Shown here: in pieces, positions 41,560-50,232 of the stretch
Position numbering within the stretch: the first letter of the stretch is position 1
Layout: each line of letters opens with the position of its first letter
Source of the DNA: Pseudomonas pohangensis
Lineage (GTDB): Bacteria > Pseudomonadota > Gammaproteobacteria > Pseudomonadales > Pseudomonadaceae
Length of the DNA: 64,000 bases
Assembly: GCF_900105995.1 (NCBI RefSeq)
Contig: NZ_LT629785.1
Span: forward strand, 930,001 to 994,000
Direction of reading: 5' to 3'
Made by a program: the position numbers and the translations under genes
Notes under the pieces: generated by a model
Told to the model about the DNA's origin: nothing
Database searches by the model: none
The model's input: only the letters and a program-made list of their open reading frames with translations

Positions 41560-42954
41560 ATGAAACTCAGCCTGTCACGCAAACTGTTCCTCGCCGTGCT
41601 CGGTACCTCCCTGCTGGTTGTTCTGAGCATGGGGCTGGCCGATAGCTGGAGCTTCGCCCGCGGCTTTGTCGGTTACATCAATGGCTTGACCGAGGAACGC
41701 ATGCGCATCGTGATGCCGGCGTTGCGTCAGTACTATCGGGACCATGGCAGCTGGGAGGCGTTGCGCGGCAATCGCAAGCCATGGTTGCAGCTGATCCGCC
41801 CGCAGTCGGCAATGGATAACGCCGCACTGGGCGCCAGCGTGCCGATATCGGATCTGACCGGTGCGCTATTTCGCATTGTCCTGCTGAATGCCGATAACCA
41901 GCCGGTAATCGGCTTCGTCAACCTGCCGGAAGATTACCTGAGCTTGCCGATCGAGGTGGATGGGCAGCCGGTGGGCTATCTGGCCATGGCACCGTTCCAG
42001 AGTGTCACCGAGGCCGGTGGCGCGTTGCTGCTGCGCCGGCAATTGCTGGCCAGTCTGGTAGTGGGGGTGCTGGCTTTGTTGCTGGCGGCCTTGATTGCCG
42101 GCTGGGCCGCCAGGCGTTTGCTGACCCCGGTGCGCCAGGTGGCGGCGGCCACCCACCGTCTGGCGGCTGGCGACTATAGCGAACGGGTGCAGGTGCAGAC
42201 GGACGACGAAGTTGGCCAGCTTGCCCGCGACTTCAACCATCTGGCACTGACCCTGGAGCGCAACGAGAAAATGCGCCGCTCGTTCATGGCCGATATTTCC
42301 CACGAGCTGCGTACACCGCTGTCGGTACTGCGCGGTGAGCTGGAGGCGCTGGAAGATGGTGTGCGTACGCTGGATGGCAACTCGTTGCGTTCGTTGCAGC
42401 AGGAAGTCGATCAGCTGACCAAGCTGGTTGCCGATCTCTACGAATTGTCGCTGGCGGACGTCGGCGCATTGACCTACCGCAAGCAATCGCTGGATCTGGT
42501 GGAGCTGCTGCAACAAGCCCTTGCCGGTGCGGCAGAGCGTTGTCAGGCACATGGGCTGACACTGGAGTTGCGCCTGCCGTTGCAGGCCATGCCGGTGCTG
42601 GGCGACCCCGGCCGCCTGCGCCAGTTATTCAGCAACCTGCTGGAAAACAGCCTGCGCTATACGCAGAGCGGTGGTCTGGTGCGCATCGAGCTGCGCGAAG
42701 AGGCGGGACGCATCTGTCTGGACTGGCAGGACTCGGCGCCGGGGGTGCAGGACGTTGATCTGTCGCAGCTGTTCGAACGCTTCTTCCGTGGCGATGCCTC
42801 GCGCTGCCGCGCCAAAGGTGGTTCGGGCCTCGGACTGGCAATCTGCCGCAGTATTGCCCAGGCCCATGACGGCAGCCTGGATGCCCGCGCCTCGCCGCTC
42901 GGCGGTCTGGGCCTGTACCTGCGCCTGCCACGGGAAGACGCCCATGCTCAGTAA
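41560..42954 (+). CDS. Sensor histidine kinase (BaeS-like)
   Basis: A 464-residue membrane kinase. TM1 is at about 7-26, a periplasmic sensor runs to about 160, and TM2 (VVGVLALLLALIAGWAARR region) follows. Then come HAMP (RLLTPVRQVAAATHRLAAGD), HisKA with DISHELRTPLS (His at about 248), and HATPase with an N box (LFSNLLENSLRYTQ) and G2 box GSGLGLAICRS. The overall pattern is BaeS, an envelope-stress kinase that controls RND pumps. It overlaps the regulator gene by 11 bp and diverges from the efflux operon it probably regulates. Confidence 0.92.
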   Translation: MKLSLSRKLFLAVLGTSLLVVLSMGLADSWSFARGFVGYINGLTEERMRIVMPALRQYYRDHGSWEALRGNRKPWLQLIRPQSAMDNAALGASVPISDLTGALFRIVLLNADNQPVIGFVNLPEDYLSLPIEVDGQPVGYLAMAPFQSVTEAGGALLLRRQLLASLVVGVLALLLAALIAGWAARRLLTPVRQVAAATHRLAAGDYSERVQVQTDDEVGQLARDFNHLALTLERNEKMRRSFMADISHELRTPLSVLRGELEALEDGVRTLDGNSLRSLQQEVDQLTKLVADLYELSLADVGALTYRKQSLDLVELLQQALAGAAERCQAHGLTLELRLPLQAMPVLGDPGRLRQLFSNLLENSLRYTQSGGLVRIELREEAGRICLDWQDSAPGVQDVDLSQLFERFFRGDASRCRAKGGSGLGLAICRSIAQAHDGSLDARASPLGGLGLYLRLPREDAHAQ

Positions 42955-43624
42955 TGAACATCTGGCGCCCGCCGACATCCTGGTGGTGGAGGATGAACCC
43001 AAGCTGGCCGCGCTGCTGTGCGACTACCTGCGGGCCGCCGGCCACCGGGTAATCTGGCTGGACAATGGGCTGGCCGTGGTGCCGGCGGTGCGCAGTGCAG
43101 CGCCCGACCTGATCCTGCTCGATATCATGCTGCCCGGCCGTGATGGCCTGGATATCTGTCGTGAGCTGCGCACCTTCAGCGAGGTGCCGATCATGCTGAT
43201 CACCGCGCGGGTGGAGGAGGTGGATCGCCTGCTCGGGCTCGATCTGGGTGCCGACGACTACATCTGCAAACCGTTCAGCCCGCGTGAAGTGATGGCCCGC
43301 GTGCGCGCCATTCTGCGCCGGCTGCCACCGCGTACGACAGCCGGTTTGCAGCTGGATGCCAGTGCTTACCGGGCCAGTTATGACGGCGTGGAACTGGACC
43401 TGACACCGGTGGAATTCCGTCTGCTGCATTGCCTGGCGGCGACACCGGGGCGGGTGTATTCCCGCGATAAACTGATGGATCACCTGTATCACGATCACCG
43501 CGTGGTCACCGACCGCACCGTGGACAGTCACGTCAAGAACCTGCGGCGCAAACTGGAGCAGGTAGCACCGGAGCAGGAGCTGATCCATTCCATCTACGGG
43601 GTCGGTTACAAGCTGGAGCTTTAG
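42944..43624 (+). CDS. OmpR/PhoB-family response regulator (BaeR-like)
   Basis: A 226-residue regulator. The receiver domain has acidic residues VVEDEPK, the phospho-acceptor D60 in LILLDIMLPGRDG, T/S in LITARV and K in ICKPFSPRE. The C-terminal winged helix has LDLTPVEFRLLHCLA and TVDSHVKNLRRKL. The ATG at 42944 lies inside the kinase gene. A hairpin at 43688-43722 may end the transcript. Confidence 0.93.
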   Translation: MLSNEHLAPADILVVEDEPKLAALLCDYLRAAGHRVIWLDNGLAVVPAVRSAAPDLILLDIMLPGRDGLDICRELRTFSEVPIMLITARVEEVDRLLGLDLGADDYICKPFSPREVMARVRAILRRLPPRTTAGLQLDASAYRASYDGVELDLTPVEFRLLHCLAATPGRVYSRDKLMDHLYHDHRVVTDRTVDSHVKNLRRKLEQVAPEQELIHSIYGVGYKLEL

Positions 43625-43687
43625 CTGCGCAGACGGCCGGGCATGTGCCAGCGCAGGCGGCACAAGGGCTTGCCGGTGCCAAAAGCA

Positions 43688-43722
43688 CAAAGCCCCGCCG
43701 GCAGTTAAGCGGCAGGGCTTTG
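43688..43722. terminator. Hairpin terminator between baeR-like gene and tRNA-Gly
   Basis: AAAGCCCCGCCG and CGGCAGGGCTTT form a strong stem. On the minus strand it directly follows the tRNA and is trailed by a T-rich stretch; on the plus strand it lies 63 bp after the regulator. Confidence 0.8.
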
Positions 43723-43728
43723 TTGATC

Positions 43729-43802
43729 TGGAGCGGGCGAAGGGAATCGAACCCTCGTCATGAGCTTGGGAAGCTCAGGTAATGCCATTATACGACGCCC
43801 GC
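43729..43802 (-). tRNA. tRNA-Gly (CCC)
   Basis: A 74 nt cloverleaf including encoded CCA. The acceptor stem is GCGGGCG/CGCCCGC, the T arm is CGAGGGTTCGATTCCCTTCG, and the anticodon arm is TGAGC-TTCCCAA-GCTCA, giving anticodon CCC, which reads GGG. Confidence 0.96.
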
Positions 43803-43872
43803 AAGGGCGGCCTTTTTACCAGATGCCGGGGCAAAGTTAAAGCCGCTAGCGTTGCCTGTCGGGAAGATGCGC

Positions 43873-44754
43873 TCAACCGGCAAGCGCTGCGATGCGCTGA
43901 ATTGTCCCGCAACGGTAGCCAGTTCCGCTGGCCGGGCTGAGGAAACTCAGCAGTTCGTGACGCATCTGTTTCCAGGCTTGCCGGTGTTCCATGTCGAGAA
44001 AGTGTCCGGCATCCGCCAGGGTGCGGAACTGGCTGTTTTGCACCAGGTCGGCAAAGCCCAGCGCATCGGCGGGCGAGGTATGAATATCCCGTTGGCCGTT
44101 GATGAACAGCAGCGGAATCTCGATGTTGCGGCATGGCCTGGTGTAGCAAAGGTTGTCGGCCTGCAGTACGCGCTGGATGTTGAACAGCATCTGCGCGTAC
44201 TCATGTTCATCCAGGCTGCTGATGTGGCGATGGTTGTAACGCTTGAACAGGGTGGGCAGGTGCTGGCCGAGGTTGTCATTGACCAGGCTGGCGATCTTGT
44301 CCCGCTCGTTGTTGGCGAACAGCTGCAAGCCCTGTTGCAGGTAGTCGCGCATCGCCGCATTGATCCTTGGCGTGAACGAGGCGATCACGGCTTTCTCGAT
44401 CAGTGGCGGGCGTTGTGCCAGCGCCAGCAGGCAGGGCAGCCCACCCCAGGAGAAGGACATCAGCAGGCTGGCCTGGAAGTGCTCGATGAGGCTAAGCAGA
44501 ATCGCTGCTTCCTCTTCACTTTTCAGCGGCTGCGAGTGGTTGTTGTGCGCCTTCGAACCGCCGGCATAAGGCTGGTCGTAAAGCACCACGTTGAATTGTC
44601 CCAGCAGGTACTTGAGGGTCTGGGCGAAGGCCGCAGTGGTCGACAGCGAGCCGTTGACCAGCAGGATGGTCTGGCTGGCGGCCGGGTTGTAATAGAACTC
44701 GGTGTGGATCTTGTACTGGCGGTTAATCTCGAGAATGGCGGTATGGGCGCGCAT
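43873..44754 (-). CDS. phaG: (R)-3-hydroxyacyl-ACP transacylase/thioesterase, PhaG/RhlA family
   Basis: A 293-residue alpha/beta hydrolase. It shows family hallmarks: LLVNGSLSTTAAFAQT (residues 32-47), FNVVLYDQPYAGGSKAHN (55-72), nucleophile elbow SFSWGG (S102), and the His in DAGHFLDME. The DQPY and HVSSLDxHEYAQ-like stretch (HISSLDEHEYAQMLFNIQRV) favours PhaG, which links fatty-acid synthesis to mcl-polyhydroxyalkanoate, over RhlA, which makes rhamnolipid lipid moieties. No rhlB or pha synthase lies nearby. It stands alone between tRNA-Gly and the pseudouridine synthase. Confidence 0.8.
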   Translation of the reverse strand: MRAHTAILEINRQYKIHTEFYYNPAASQTILLVNGSLSTTAAFAQTLKYLLGQFNVVLYDQPYAGGSKAHNNHSQPLKSEEEAAILLSLIEHFQASLLMSFSWGGLPCLLALAQRPPLIEKAVIASFTPRINAAMRDYLQQGLQLFANNERDKIASLVNDNLGQHLPTLFKRYNHRHISSLDEHEYAQMLFNIQRVLQADNLCYTRPCRNIEIPLLFINGQRDIHTSPADALGFADLVQNSQFRTLADAGHFLDMEHRQAWKQMRHELLSFLSPASGTGYRCGTIQRIAALAG

Positions 44755-44921
44755 GACCTGAATCCCCCGATGAGTGGATGGTGTTTAGTCAGCTCTTGCG
44801 CAAATCGTGCCACAGTGAAGGAAATCGTCATTTTTCTGACTGGCGGGTCGCAATTGGCCCGGATGCTGCCTGCTTCCTGACGCCAGGCGGATTCCTTGTG
44901 CTTGCCGCTGGCGGAGTCCGG

Positions 44922-45623
44922 CTACTGGCTTTGGTGCAGTGTGGCGAGTTCCTGCACCGTCAACGGGCGCCAGTGGCCACACGGCAGGTCGTCCAGGGTC
45001 AGGTTGCCGATGCGTTCACGGTGCAGGCTCATGACCTTGTTATGGAAGTGGGCGAACATGCGCTTGATCTGATGGTGGCGCCCTTCGTACAGCGTCAGGC
45101 GTGCCGAGTGGCTGTCGAGCAGCTCCAGCCCGGCGGGGAGGGTGGCCCGGGTCTCGTTGGCCAGCAGCATGCCGTGGCTGAACAGCTCGACGTATTCCCC
45201 GGTAATGGGTTCCGCCGTGGTCACAAGGTAGGTCTTGGCCAGATGGCTGGCAGGCAGGGTCAGCTGGCGAGACCAGTGGCCGTCGTTGGTAAGCAGCAGC
45301 AAACCACTGGTATTGAGATCAAGCCGGCCGGCCAGATGCAGTTCGTCCTTATCGGCAACATCGAGTAAATCGAGGACAGTCGGGTGCTGCGGGTGGCGGG
45401 TGGCACTGACGTAGCCGCGCGGCTTGTGCAGCAGGTAAAAGCGCGCAGCCTTGCCGGCCTGCAGCACTTCGCCGTCGAGCTGGATGCAATGGAATTCGCG
45501 GATCTGCAGGCAGCCGTCACGAACTACCTGATGGTCAACCTGCAGGCGTCCGCTGGCCAGCAACAGCCGGGCAGCCTGGCGGTTGAAGCGCGGCAAATTG
45601 CTGATGAATCGATCAAGGCGCAT
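44922..45623 (-). CDS. RsuA-family rRNA pseudouridine synthase
   Basis: A 233-residue enzyme that isomerises a uridine in rRNA. An N-terminal S4 domain (MRLDRFISNLPRFNRQAARL onward) precedes the catalytic domain with HKPRGYVSAT and AGRLDLNTSGLLLLTNDG (catalytic D102), and EGRHHQIKRMFAHF near the end. It is closer to RsuA (16S position 516) than to RluB/E/F by length, but the target is not certain. It overlaps the CWC gene by 11 bp, so the two are co-expressed. Confidence 0.9.
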   Translation of the reverse strand: MRLDRFISNLPRFNRQAARLLLASGRLQVDHQVVRDGCLQIREFHCIQLDGEVLQAGKAARFYLLHKPRGYVSATRHPQHPTVLDLLDVADKDELHLAGRLDLNTSGLLLLTNDGHWSRQLTLPASHLAKTYLVTTAEPITGEYVELFSHGMLLANETRATLPAGLELLDSHSARLTLYEGRHHQIKRMFAHFHNKVMSLHRERIGNLTLDDLPCGHWRPLTVQELATLHQSQ

Positions 45624-45837
45624 CAGCTTCTTTCGCTGGCACGGCCTGCGCGCAGGCCGGACACAGGCAGGCATTGCGGTTTTGCGCAGCTGCCGGCTGG
45701 GCCAGGGTGTGGGCGTCGATGTTTGCGCTGTAGCACCAGCAGGGCCGGGTGGCTGTCGCGGGGATAGCCAGTGCACAGAGGTTGCTCTGGCCGCAGACGG
45801 GACAGCTTGCTGGATTGCGGGTTTGCGGGTCAGGCAT
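45613..45837 (-). CDS. Cysteine-rich CWC family protein
   Basis: A 74-residue protein with eight cysteines (12, 15, 21, 33, 35, 57, 59, 62) in CPVCGQSNLC, PCWCYS and CLCPACA. The C-W-C triad at 33-35 defines the family (PF14375). It is probably a zinc binder of unknown role, conserved beside RsuA-type genes. The ATG at 45837 is used; its end overlaps the next gene. Confidence 0.85.
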   Translation of the reverse strand: MPDPQTRNPASCPVCGQSNLCALAIPATATRPCWCYSANIDAHTLAQPAAAQNRNACLCPACAQAVPAKEADAP

Positions 45838-46059
45838 GGTTGGTGGATTCCGGGATGCTGCGGGTGAAGTACGGGTGCAATGTGCAGTTGAGGGTGCACG
45901 CTACCTTCTGGCCTGCGAATTTGCCAGTGCCTGCGTATAGGGCTACCTTGGCGGCAAGTGAAGTGCCCCCTCGGTGACTCTCAGCTCGCCTGTGCCAGCT
46001 GTCCCTTGCTGATCTGTCCATTTCTGTGACGACCGCCTTTTCAGCAAATCGAGTTGCCC

Positions 46060-46719
46060 ATGCCTGGCTACCGCATCAAATATTCCACCCTCAGCATCGG
46101 TGCTGAAGATTTTCATCTGTGCTCGCTGCGCGACAAGCAGCAATTCGCCGATGCCGAAGGCCTTGCCGAGCAGGCGGGAATTTCCTCGGCCACCTGGCCC
46201 CTGTTTGGCCAGTTATGGCTGTCCGGCGAAGTGCTGGCCTGTACCATGCAGGACTATCCGGTTGCCGGTTTGCGCATTCTTGAACTGGGTTGCGGGCTGG
46301 GGCTGTCCAGCCTGGTGCTGCAGCGCCTCGAAGCGGATATCACCGCCAGTGACTACCACCCGCTGGCCGGCGAATTCCTCGCTCGCAATACTCTACTGAA
46401 CCAGTTGCCGCCGATTCCCTACAAGCGTTGTGACTGGGCTGTGGATTACCCGGAGCTGGGCCTGTTCGACCTGATCATCGGTAGCGACCTGCTGTATGAG
46501 CGCGATCACCCGGCATTGCTGGCCGGCTTCATCGATCGCCATACCGCGAAGACGGCCCGGGTGCTGATTGTCGATCCACGGCGCGGTCATACGGCCAGCT
46601 TCAGTCGGGAAATGGCAGTTTTCGGTTATCAGCAGAATGCCGATCTGGGCAACGCCCATGACAGTGCCGATGTGGCCTTCCGGGGGCGCATCCTTAACCT
46701 CAGTCGCAAGGCTGCCTGA
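46060..46719 (+). CDS. SAM-dependent methyltransferase (Methyltransf_16 / METTL-like)
   Basis: A 219-residue class I methyltransferase. Motif I is RILELGCGLGLSSL (about 72-85), the acidic strand-2 end is ITASDYHPL, and the post-I/IV region is LFDLIIGSDLLYERDH, the D-x-x-Y-x-x pattern of the METTL21/Methyltransf_16 group that modifies protein lysines. The N-terminal WPLFGQLWLSGEVLA matches that group's WPSG-like entry. Substrate unknown. It is convergent with the ABC operon. Confidence 0.85.
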   Translation: MPGYRIKYSTLSIGAEDFHLCSLRDKQQFADAEGLAEQAGISSATWPLFGQLWLSGEVLACTMQDYPVAGLRILELGCGLGLSSLVLQRLEADITASDYHPLAGEFLARNTLLNQLPPIPYKRCDWAVDYPELGLFDLIIGSDLLYERDHPALLAGFIDRHTAKTARVLIVDPRRGHTASFSREMAVFGYQQNADLGNAHDSADVAFRGRILNLSRKAA

Positions 46720-46749
46720 CTCCGGCTGCGCTAAACCCCGTGGCATCTG

Positions 46750-47517
46750 TCAGGCCTCGAGCCAGCGCTGGCGCAGGCTGTTGCTGCTCACGTCCACCAG
46801 CAATACCAGTAGCAGCATGGCGATGATCACGGTTGCCGCCTGGGCTTCCTGGAACAGGCTGAGACTGACATAGAGCATCTGCCCCAGCCCGCCGGCGCCG
46901 ACAAAGCCGAGCACGCTGGCCATGCGGATATTGTTCTCCCAACGGTACAGGCTGTACGCCAGCAGCTGCGGCAGAATGCCCGGCAGGGTGCCGTAGCAGA
47001 AGGCGCTGAACGCCGAACTGCCGGACAGGCGCAGCGCTTCGGTTGGCTCCGGTGGGCAGTTTTCCAGGGCTTCGGCAAACAGCCGGCCGAGTACGCCGGT
47101 GGTGTGCAGGGCCAGGGCCAGGGTGCCGGCGTTCGGCCCCAGCCCGGCGGCCAGTACCATCAGCGCGGCCCACACCAGTTCCGGCACTGCACGCAGGGCA
47201 TTGAGTAGCAAGCGCGAAACAGCTTGGGCCAGCTTGCCCAGCCGACCCGCCGCCGGTAAGGCCAGCAGCAGGCCGAGGATCACCGCGAGCAGGGTGCCAA
47301 GGGCGGACATGGCCAGGGTTTCCAGCGCGCCCTGGCCGATGCGCTGCAAATAATCAGTACTGAAATCGGGCTGCAGGAAGTTGCCGGCATAGCGGCCCAT
47401 TTGCGCCAGGCTCTGGCTGCTGAACAGGCTGGCCAGATCCAGTTGCAGATAGGCAAAGGAGCTGACCACGGCCAGCAACAAGCCGAGCAGCAGGCTGTAA
47501 TTGATCAGTCGCTTCAT
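46750..47517 (-). CDS. ABC transporter permease, PhnE-like (second permease)
   Basis: A 255-residue inner-membrane permease with about six TM segments and the BPD_transp_1 EAA loop (EALRLSGSSAFSAFCYGTLP). FVGAGGLGQMLY is the PhnE/PtxC family hallmark. The ATG at 47517 overlaps the stop of the preceding permease as ATGA. It is last of a four-gene operon for an oxyanion, and selenate or selenite is suggested by the selD-selU genes nearby. Confidence 0.88.
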   Translation of the reverse strand: MKRLINYSLLLGLLLAVVSSFAYLQLDLASLFSSQSLAQMGRYAGNFLQPDFSTDYLQRIGQGALETLAMSALGTLLAVILGLLLALPAAGRLGKLAQAVSRLLLNALRAVPELVWAALMVLAAGLGPNAGTLALALHTTGVLGRLFAEALENCPPEPTEALRLSGSSAFSAFCYGTLPGILPQLLAYSLYRWENNIRMASVLGFVGAGGLGQMLYVSLSLFQEAQAATVIIAMLLLVLLVDVSSNSLRQRWLEA

Positions 47518-48341
47518 TGCAGCCGGCTCCGCAGCAGGCGGCTGAGACTGTCGGCCAGCAACACCAACAAGAGGAAGGTCAGCAGCAGACTGGCCACTTC
47601 CGCGCCGGCGAACATGCGCAGGGAAAAGTCGATCTGCTGGCCGAGGCCGCCGGCACCGACAAAGCCCATCACTACCGAGGCGCGAATGGCGCATTCCCAA
47701 CGGTATACGGTGTAGGACAGCAGTTCGCCGGCGGCGCTGGGCAGGGTGCCGTAGACAAACGCGGCCAGCCGCCCGCTGCCGGCCAGCAGCAGGGCGCGTG
47801 CCGGGCGCGGGTCGACCGATTCGAAGATTTCCGCATAGACCTTGCCGAGCATGCCGCTGTAGGTGATGGCGATGGCCAGCACCCCGGCCGTGGGGCCCAG
47901 GCCGACGGCGCGCACGAACAGCAACGCCCAGACAATCTCCGGAATGCTGCGCAGTACGATCAGCAGGCCGCGTACCGGCCAGCGCAGGAGTTGCGTCCAC
48001 CACACGGGGCGTCCGCCACGCGGCAGTGCCGACAACGACAGGGCGCGGCTGGCGAACAAAGACGCCGGAATGGCCAGCAGCAACGCCAGAAACAAACCGG
48101 CGGTGGCCATGGCCAGGGTTTGCAGGGTGGCTTCGCCGAGTAGCTGAAGAAACTCGCGGTCATGGGCCGGGGGCCAGAAGCCCTGCAGAAACTTGCCCAT
48201 GCTGGCGGCATTATCTGCCTGCCAGAGCACCGCCGGATTCAGCTCGCTGAGCTGCAGGCCGGGCCACAACAGCAGCACCGCCAATACCGCCAGCAACAGG
48301 CGGGGGAGTGCGGCCGGGTCGCGTTGTGCGGGGTTCAGCAT
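47514..48341 (-). CDS. ABC transporter permease, PhnE-like (first permease)
   Basis: A 275-residue permease paralogous to the next one. It shows VLRSIPEIVWALLFVRAVGL, an EAA-type loop (RALLLAGSGRLAAFVYGTLP) and FVGAGGLGQQIDFS. Two different permeases indicate a heterodimeric channel. The ATG at 48341 overlaps the ATPase gene by 7 bp. Confidence 0.88.
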   Translation of the reverse strand: MLNPAQRDPAALPRLLLAVLAVLLLWPGLQLSELNPAVLWQADNAASMGKFLQGFWPPAHDREFLQLLGEATLQTLAMATAGLFLALLLAIPASLFASRALSLSALPRGGRPVWWTQLLRWPVRGLLIVLRSIPEIVWALLFVRAVGLGPTAGVLAIAITYSGMLGKVYAEIFESVDPRPARALLLAGSGRLAAFVYGTLPSAAGELLSYTVYRWECAIRASVVMGFVGAGGLGQQIDFSLRMFAGAEVASLLLTFLLLVLLADSLSRLLRSRLQ

Positions 48342-49141
48342 CGCGGAATATGCACGACGACGGGGGGCGGTTGCGGCGAGGCGGGTACATTGCGCTGCAG
48401 TTGCTCGTTGGCGTACAGCGCCTCCAGATCCGCCGGGCTTACCGCATCGCTGGCCTTGTCGAACAGGATGCGCCCGTCGCGCAGGCCGATGATGCGCGGG
48501 AAGTGCTGCAGCGCCAGCTCCACCGCATGCAGGCTGGCAATCAGGCTGATGCCGCGGGCGCCAGCCTCATCACACAGGGTATGCAGGGTATGTCCGGCCA
48601 GTACCGGATCCATGGCCGAGACCGGTTCGTCGGCCAGCAGTAGCTGTGGGCTTTGATAGAGCACGCGGGCGATGCCGACCCGCTGCAACTGGCCACCGGA
48701 GAGCTGATCGCAATGGGCATGCAGCTTGTCGGCCAGATCCATGCGCGCCAGCGCAGCGGCGGCTGCGGCACGCTCCAGCGGATAGAGCAGGTTGAGCAGG
48801 GCCTTGCCCAGTGACCATTGGCCCAGACGCCCGGCCAATACGGCGGTGACCACCCGTTGCCGGGGCGGCAGCGGTGGTGACTGATGAATCAGGCCGATAG
48901 CACTGCGCAGCTTCTGCCGCTGTCCGGCCGACAGCGCCCAGGGCTGCTGATCCAGCAGCTTCAGGCTGCCACTGCTGGGTTGCAGGGCAGTGGCCAGCAC
49001 GCGCAGCAGGCTGGTTTTGCCGGCACCCGAGGGGCCGATAATCGCCAGCCGTTCGCCGCGCGTCACTCGCAGGTTGATATCGCGCAGCGCAATGTGGCCA
49101 TTGGCGTGGGTCAGGCCCACGCCATCCAGCTGCAGTGTCAC
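48335..49141 (-). CDS. ABC transporter ATP-binding protein, PhnC-like
   Basis: A 268-residue ATPase. Walker A is GPSGAGKT (36-43), the Q loop is IHQSPPLPPRQR, the signature is LSGGQLQRVGIARVL, Walker B is LLLADEPVSAMDP, and the H loop is LIASLHAVELA. PhnC-type spacing. The start is a GTG at 49141 overlapping the binding-protein stop as GTGA. Confidence 0.92.
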   Translation of the reverse strand: MTLQLDGVGLTHANGHIALRDINLRVTRGERLAIIGPSGAGKTSLLRVLATALQPSSGSLKLLDQQPWALSAGQRQKLRSAIGLIHQSPPLPPRQRVVTAVLAGRLGQWSLGKALLNLLYPLERAAAAAALARMDLADKLHAHCDQLSGGQLQRVGIARVLYQSPQLLLADEPVSAMDPVLAGHTLHTLCDEAGARGISLIASLHAVELALQHFPRIIGLRDGRILFDKASDAVSPADLEALYANEQLQRNVPASPQPPPVVVHIPRC

Positions 49142-49989
49142 TTGAGCAGACCGGCAGCCTTGGCAGCAGCTTCGATGCCTTTGTAGTTGTCGGCATTGGT
49201 CGGGATGAAGCGGGTCGCGGCTTGCAGATCGAGAATCGCCTTGTCTGCCGGCTTGGCCGGGTCAAGGGCGAGGAAGGCGGCGGTGATTTTCTCGATCAAC
49301 ACCGGATCAAGGTTGCCGCGTACGGTCCAGTTGTAGTCGTAGTAGGTCGGGGTGGTGGCGAACACGTGCACCTTGCTGGTATCGACCTTGCCGCTGGCGA
49401 CCAGTTTGTCCCAGACGCTGGCATTCAGCACGCCGCCATCCACTTTGCCTGCTTCAACCCAGGCTGCGGTGGCGTCATGGGCGCCGGAGTAGGCCACGCG
49501 GCTGAAGAACTGCTCCGGCACGATTTCTTCCTGCAGCATGAAGTAGCGCGGCATCAGGCTGCCGGAGGTGGACGACACCGAGCCGAAGGCAAAGGTCTTG
49601 CCCTTGAGGTCGGCCAGGGATTTCACCGCAGGATCACTGCTGATGAACTTGCTGGTGAACACCGCATCCTGCTCGCGCTGTACCAGCGGGATGGCATTGC
49701 CGGTCTTCAGGCGCGCCTGGACGAAGGTGAAGCCACCGAGCCAGGCCAGATCAACCCGATCGGCAGCCAGCGCTTCGACCACGGCCGGGTAGTCGGCCAC
49801 CGGGGTGAACTCGACTTTCATGCCCAGTTGCTGCTCAAGGTACTCACCCAGGGGTTTGAACTTGCGTTGCAGTTCGGTAGGGGCTTCGTCAGGAATAGCG
49901 GTCACGCGCAGCACATCGGCGGCGTGGGCAACGGCGGTGGTGAGGGACAGGGCAAATGCGGCGGCAAGCGCCAGAGCGCGATTAAGCAT
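49138..49989 (-). CDS. Periplasmic substrate-binding protein, PhnD/PtxB type (putative selenate/selenite uptake)
   Basis: A 283-residue binding protein. The signal peptide is residues 1-23 (AVAHA cleavage). The mature domain has PhnD-family marks: ADRVDLAWLGGFTFVQA, FAFGSVSSTSGSLMPRYFM, YSGAHDATAAWVEAGKVDGG, and a pair of Tyr residues in TPTYYDYNW. The same subfamily is annotated in Pseudomonas as a putative selenate ABC transporter next to selenium genes; selD and selU lie 3 kb away here. Phosphonate or phosphite remain alternatives, but no phn or ptx enzyme genes are present. The first gene of the operon, with a leader hairpin upstream. Confidence 0.75.
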   Translation of the reverse strand: MLNRALALAAAFALSLTTAVAHAADVLRVTAIPDEAPTELQRKFKPLGEYLEQQLGMKVEFTPVADYPAVVEALAADRVDLAWLGGFTFVQARLKTGNAIPLVQREQDAVFTSKFISSDPAVKSLADLKGKTFAFGSVSSTSGSLMPRYFMLQEEIVPEQFFSRVAYSGAHDATAAWVEAGKVDGGVLNASVWDKLVASGKVDTSKVHVFATTPTYYDYNWTVRGNLDPVLIEKITAAFLALDPAKPADKAILDLQAATRFIPTNADNYKGIEAAAKAAGLLK

Positions 49990-50025
49990 GGAGTTCTCCG
50001 GTTCAATAGCGGAAAAAACGAAAGA

Positions 50026-50066
50026 GAAGCGCCTTTACGGCTATTCGAGCGACGTAAAAAGGCTTC
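50026..50066 (-). terminator. Leader hairpin with T-tract upstream of the ABC operon (possible attenuator)
   Basis: On the minus strand GAAGCC-TTTTTACG pairs with CGTAAAGGCGCTTC and is followed by CTCTTTCGTTTTTT, a terminator-like layout inside the 5' leader. No gene lies upstream on that strand for it to terminate. The loop GAATAGC can also pair with GCTATT closer to the start codon, an alternative fold. Confidence 0.5.
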
Positions 50067-50091
50067 ATCGGCGTGGGTAAAGAGCCCGCCG

Positions 50092-50097
50092 ATTATA
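50092..50097 (-). promoter_or_regulatory. Candidate -10 element of the ABC transporter operon
   Basis: A perfect TATAAT on the minus strand, about 105 bp before the binding-protein ATG and just upstream of the leader hairpin. No convincing -35 at the usual distance. Confidence 0.5.
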
Positions 50098-50232
50098 CGG
50101 GGACAGGCGTGAAAGGCCAGCCGAAGCTGTCGCCGGCTGAACCGGGCGCAGAACTGGCGCTGCGCGGAAAAACGGCTAAAACTGTACAAAGATTGATCAA
50201 TCACAGAGGTGGCGAAGGCGCAGGAGGTTCCC

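Noticed and set aside
45838..46059. Possible small gene or RNA between the CWC gene and the methyltransferase
   Set aside because: Short frames lack ribosome sites and no stable hairpin was noticed; it is most simply a divergent promoter region.
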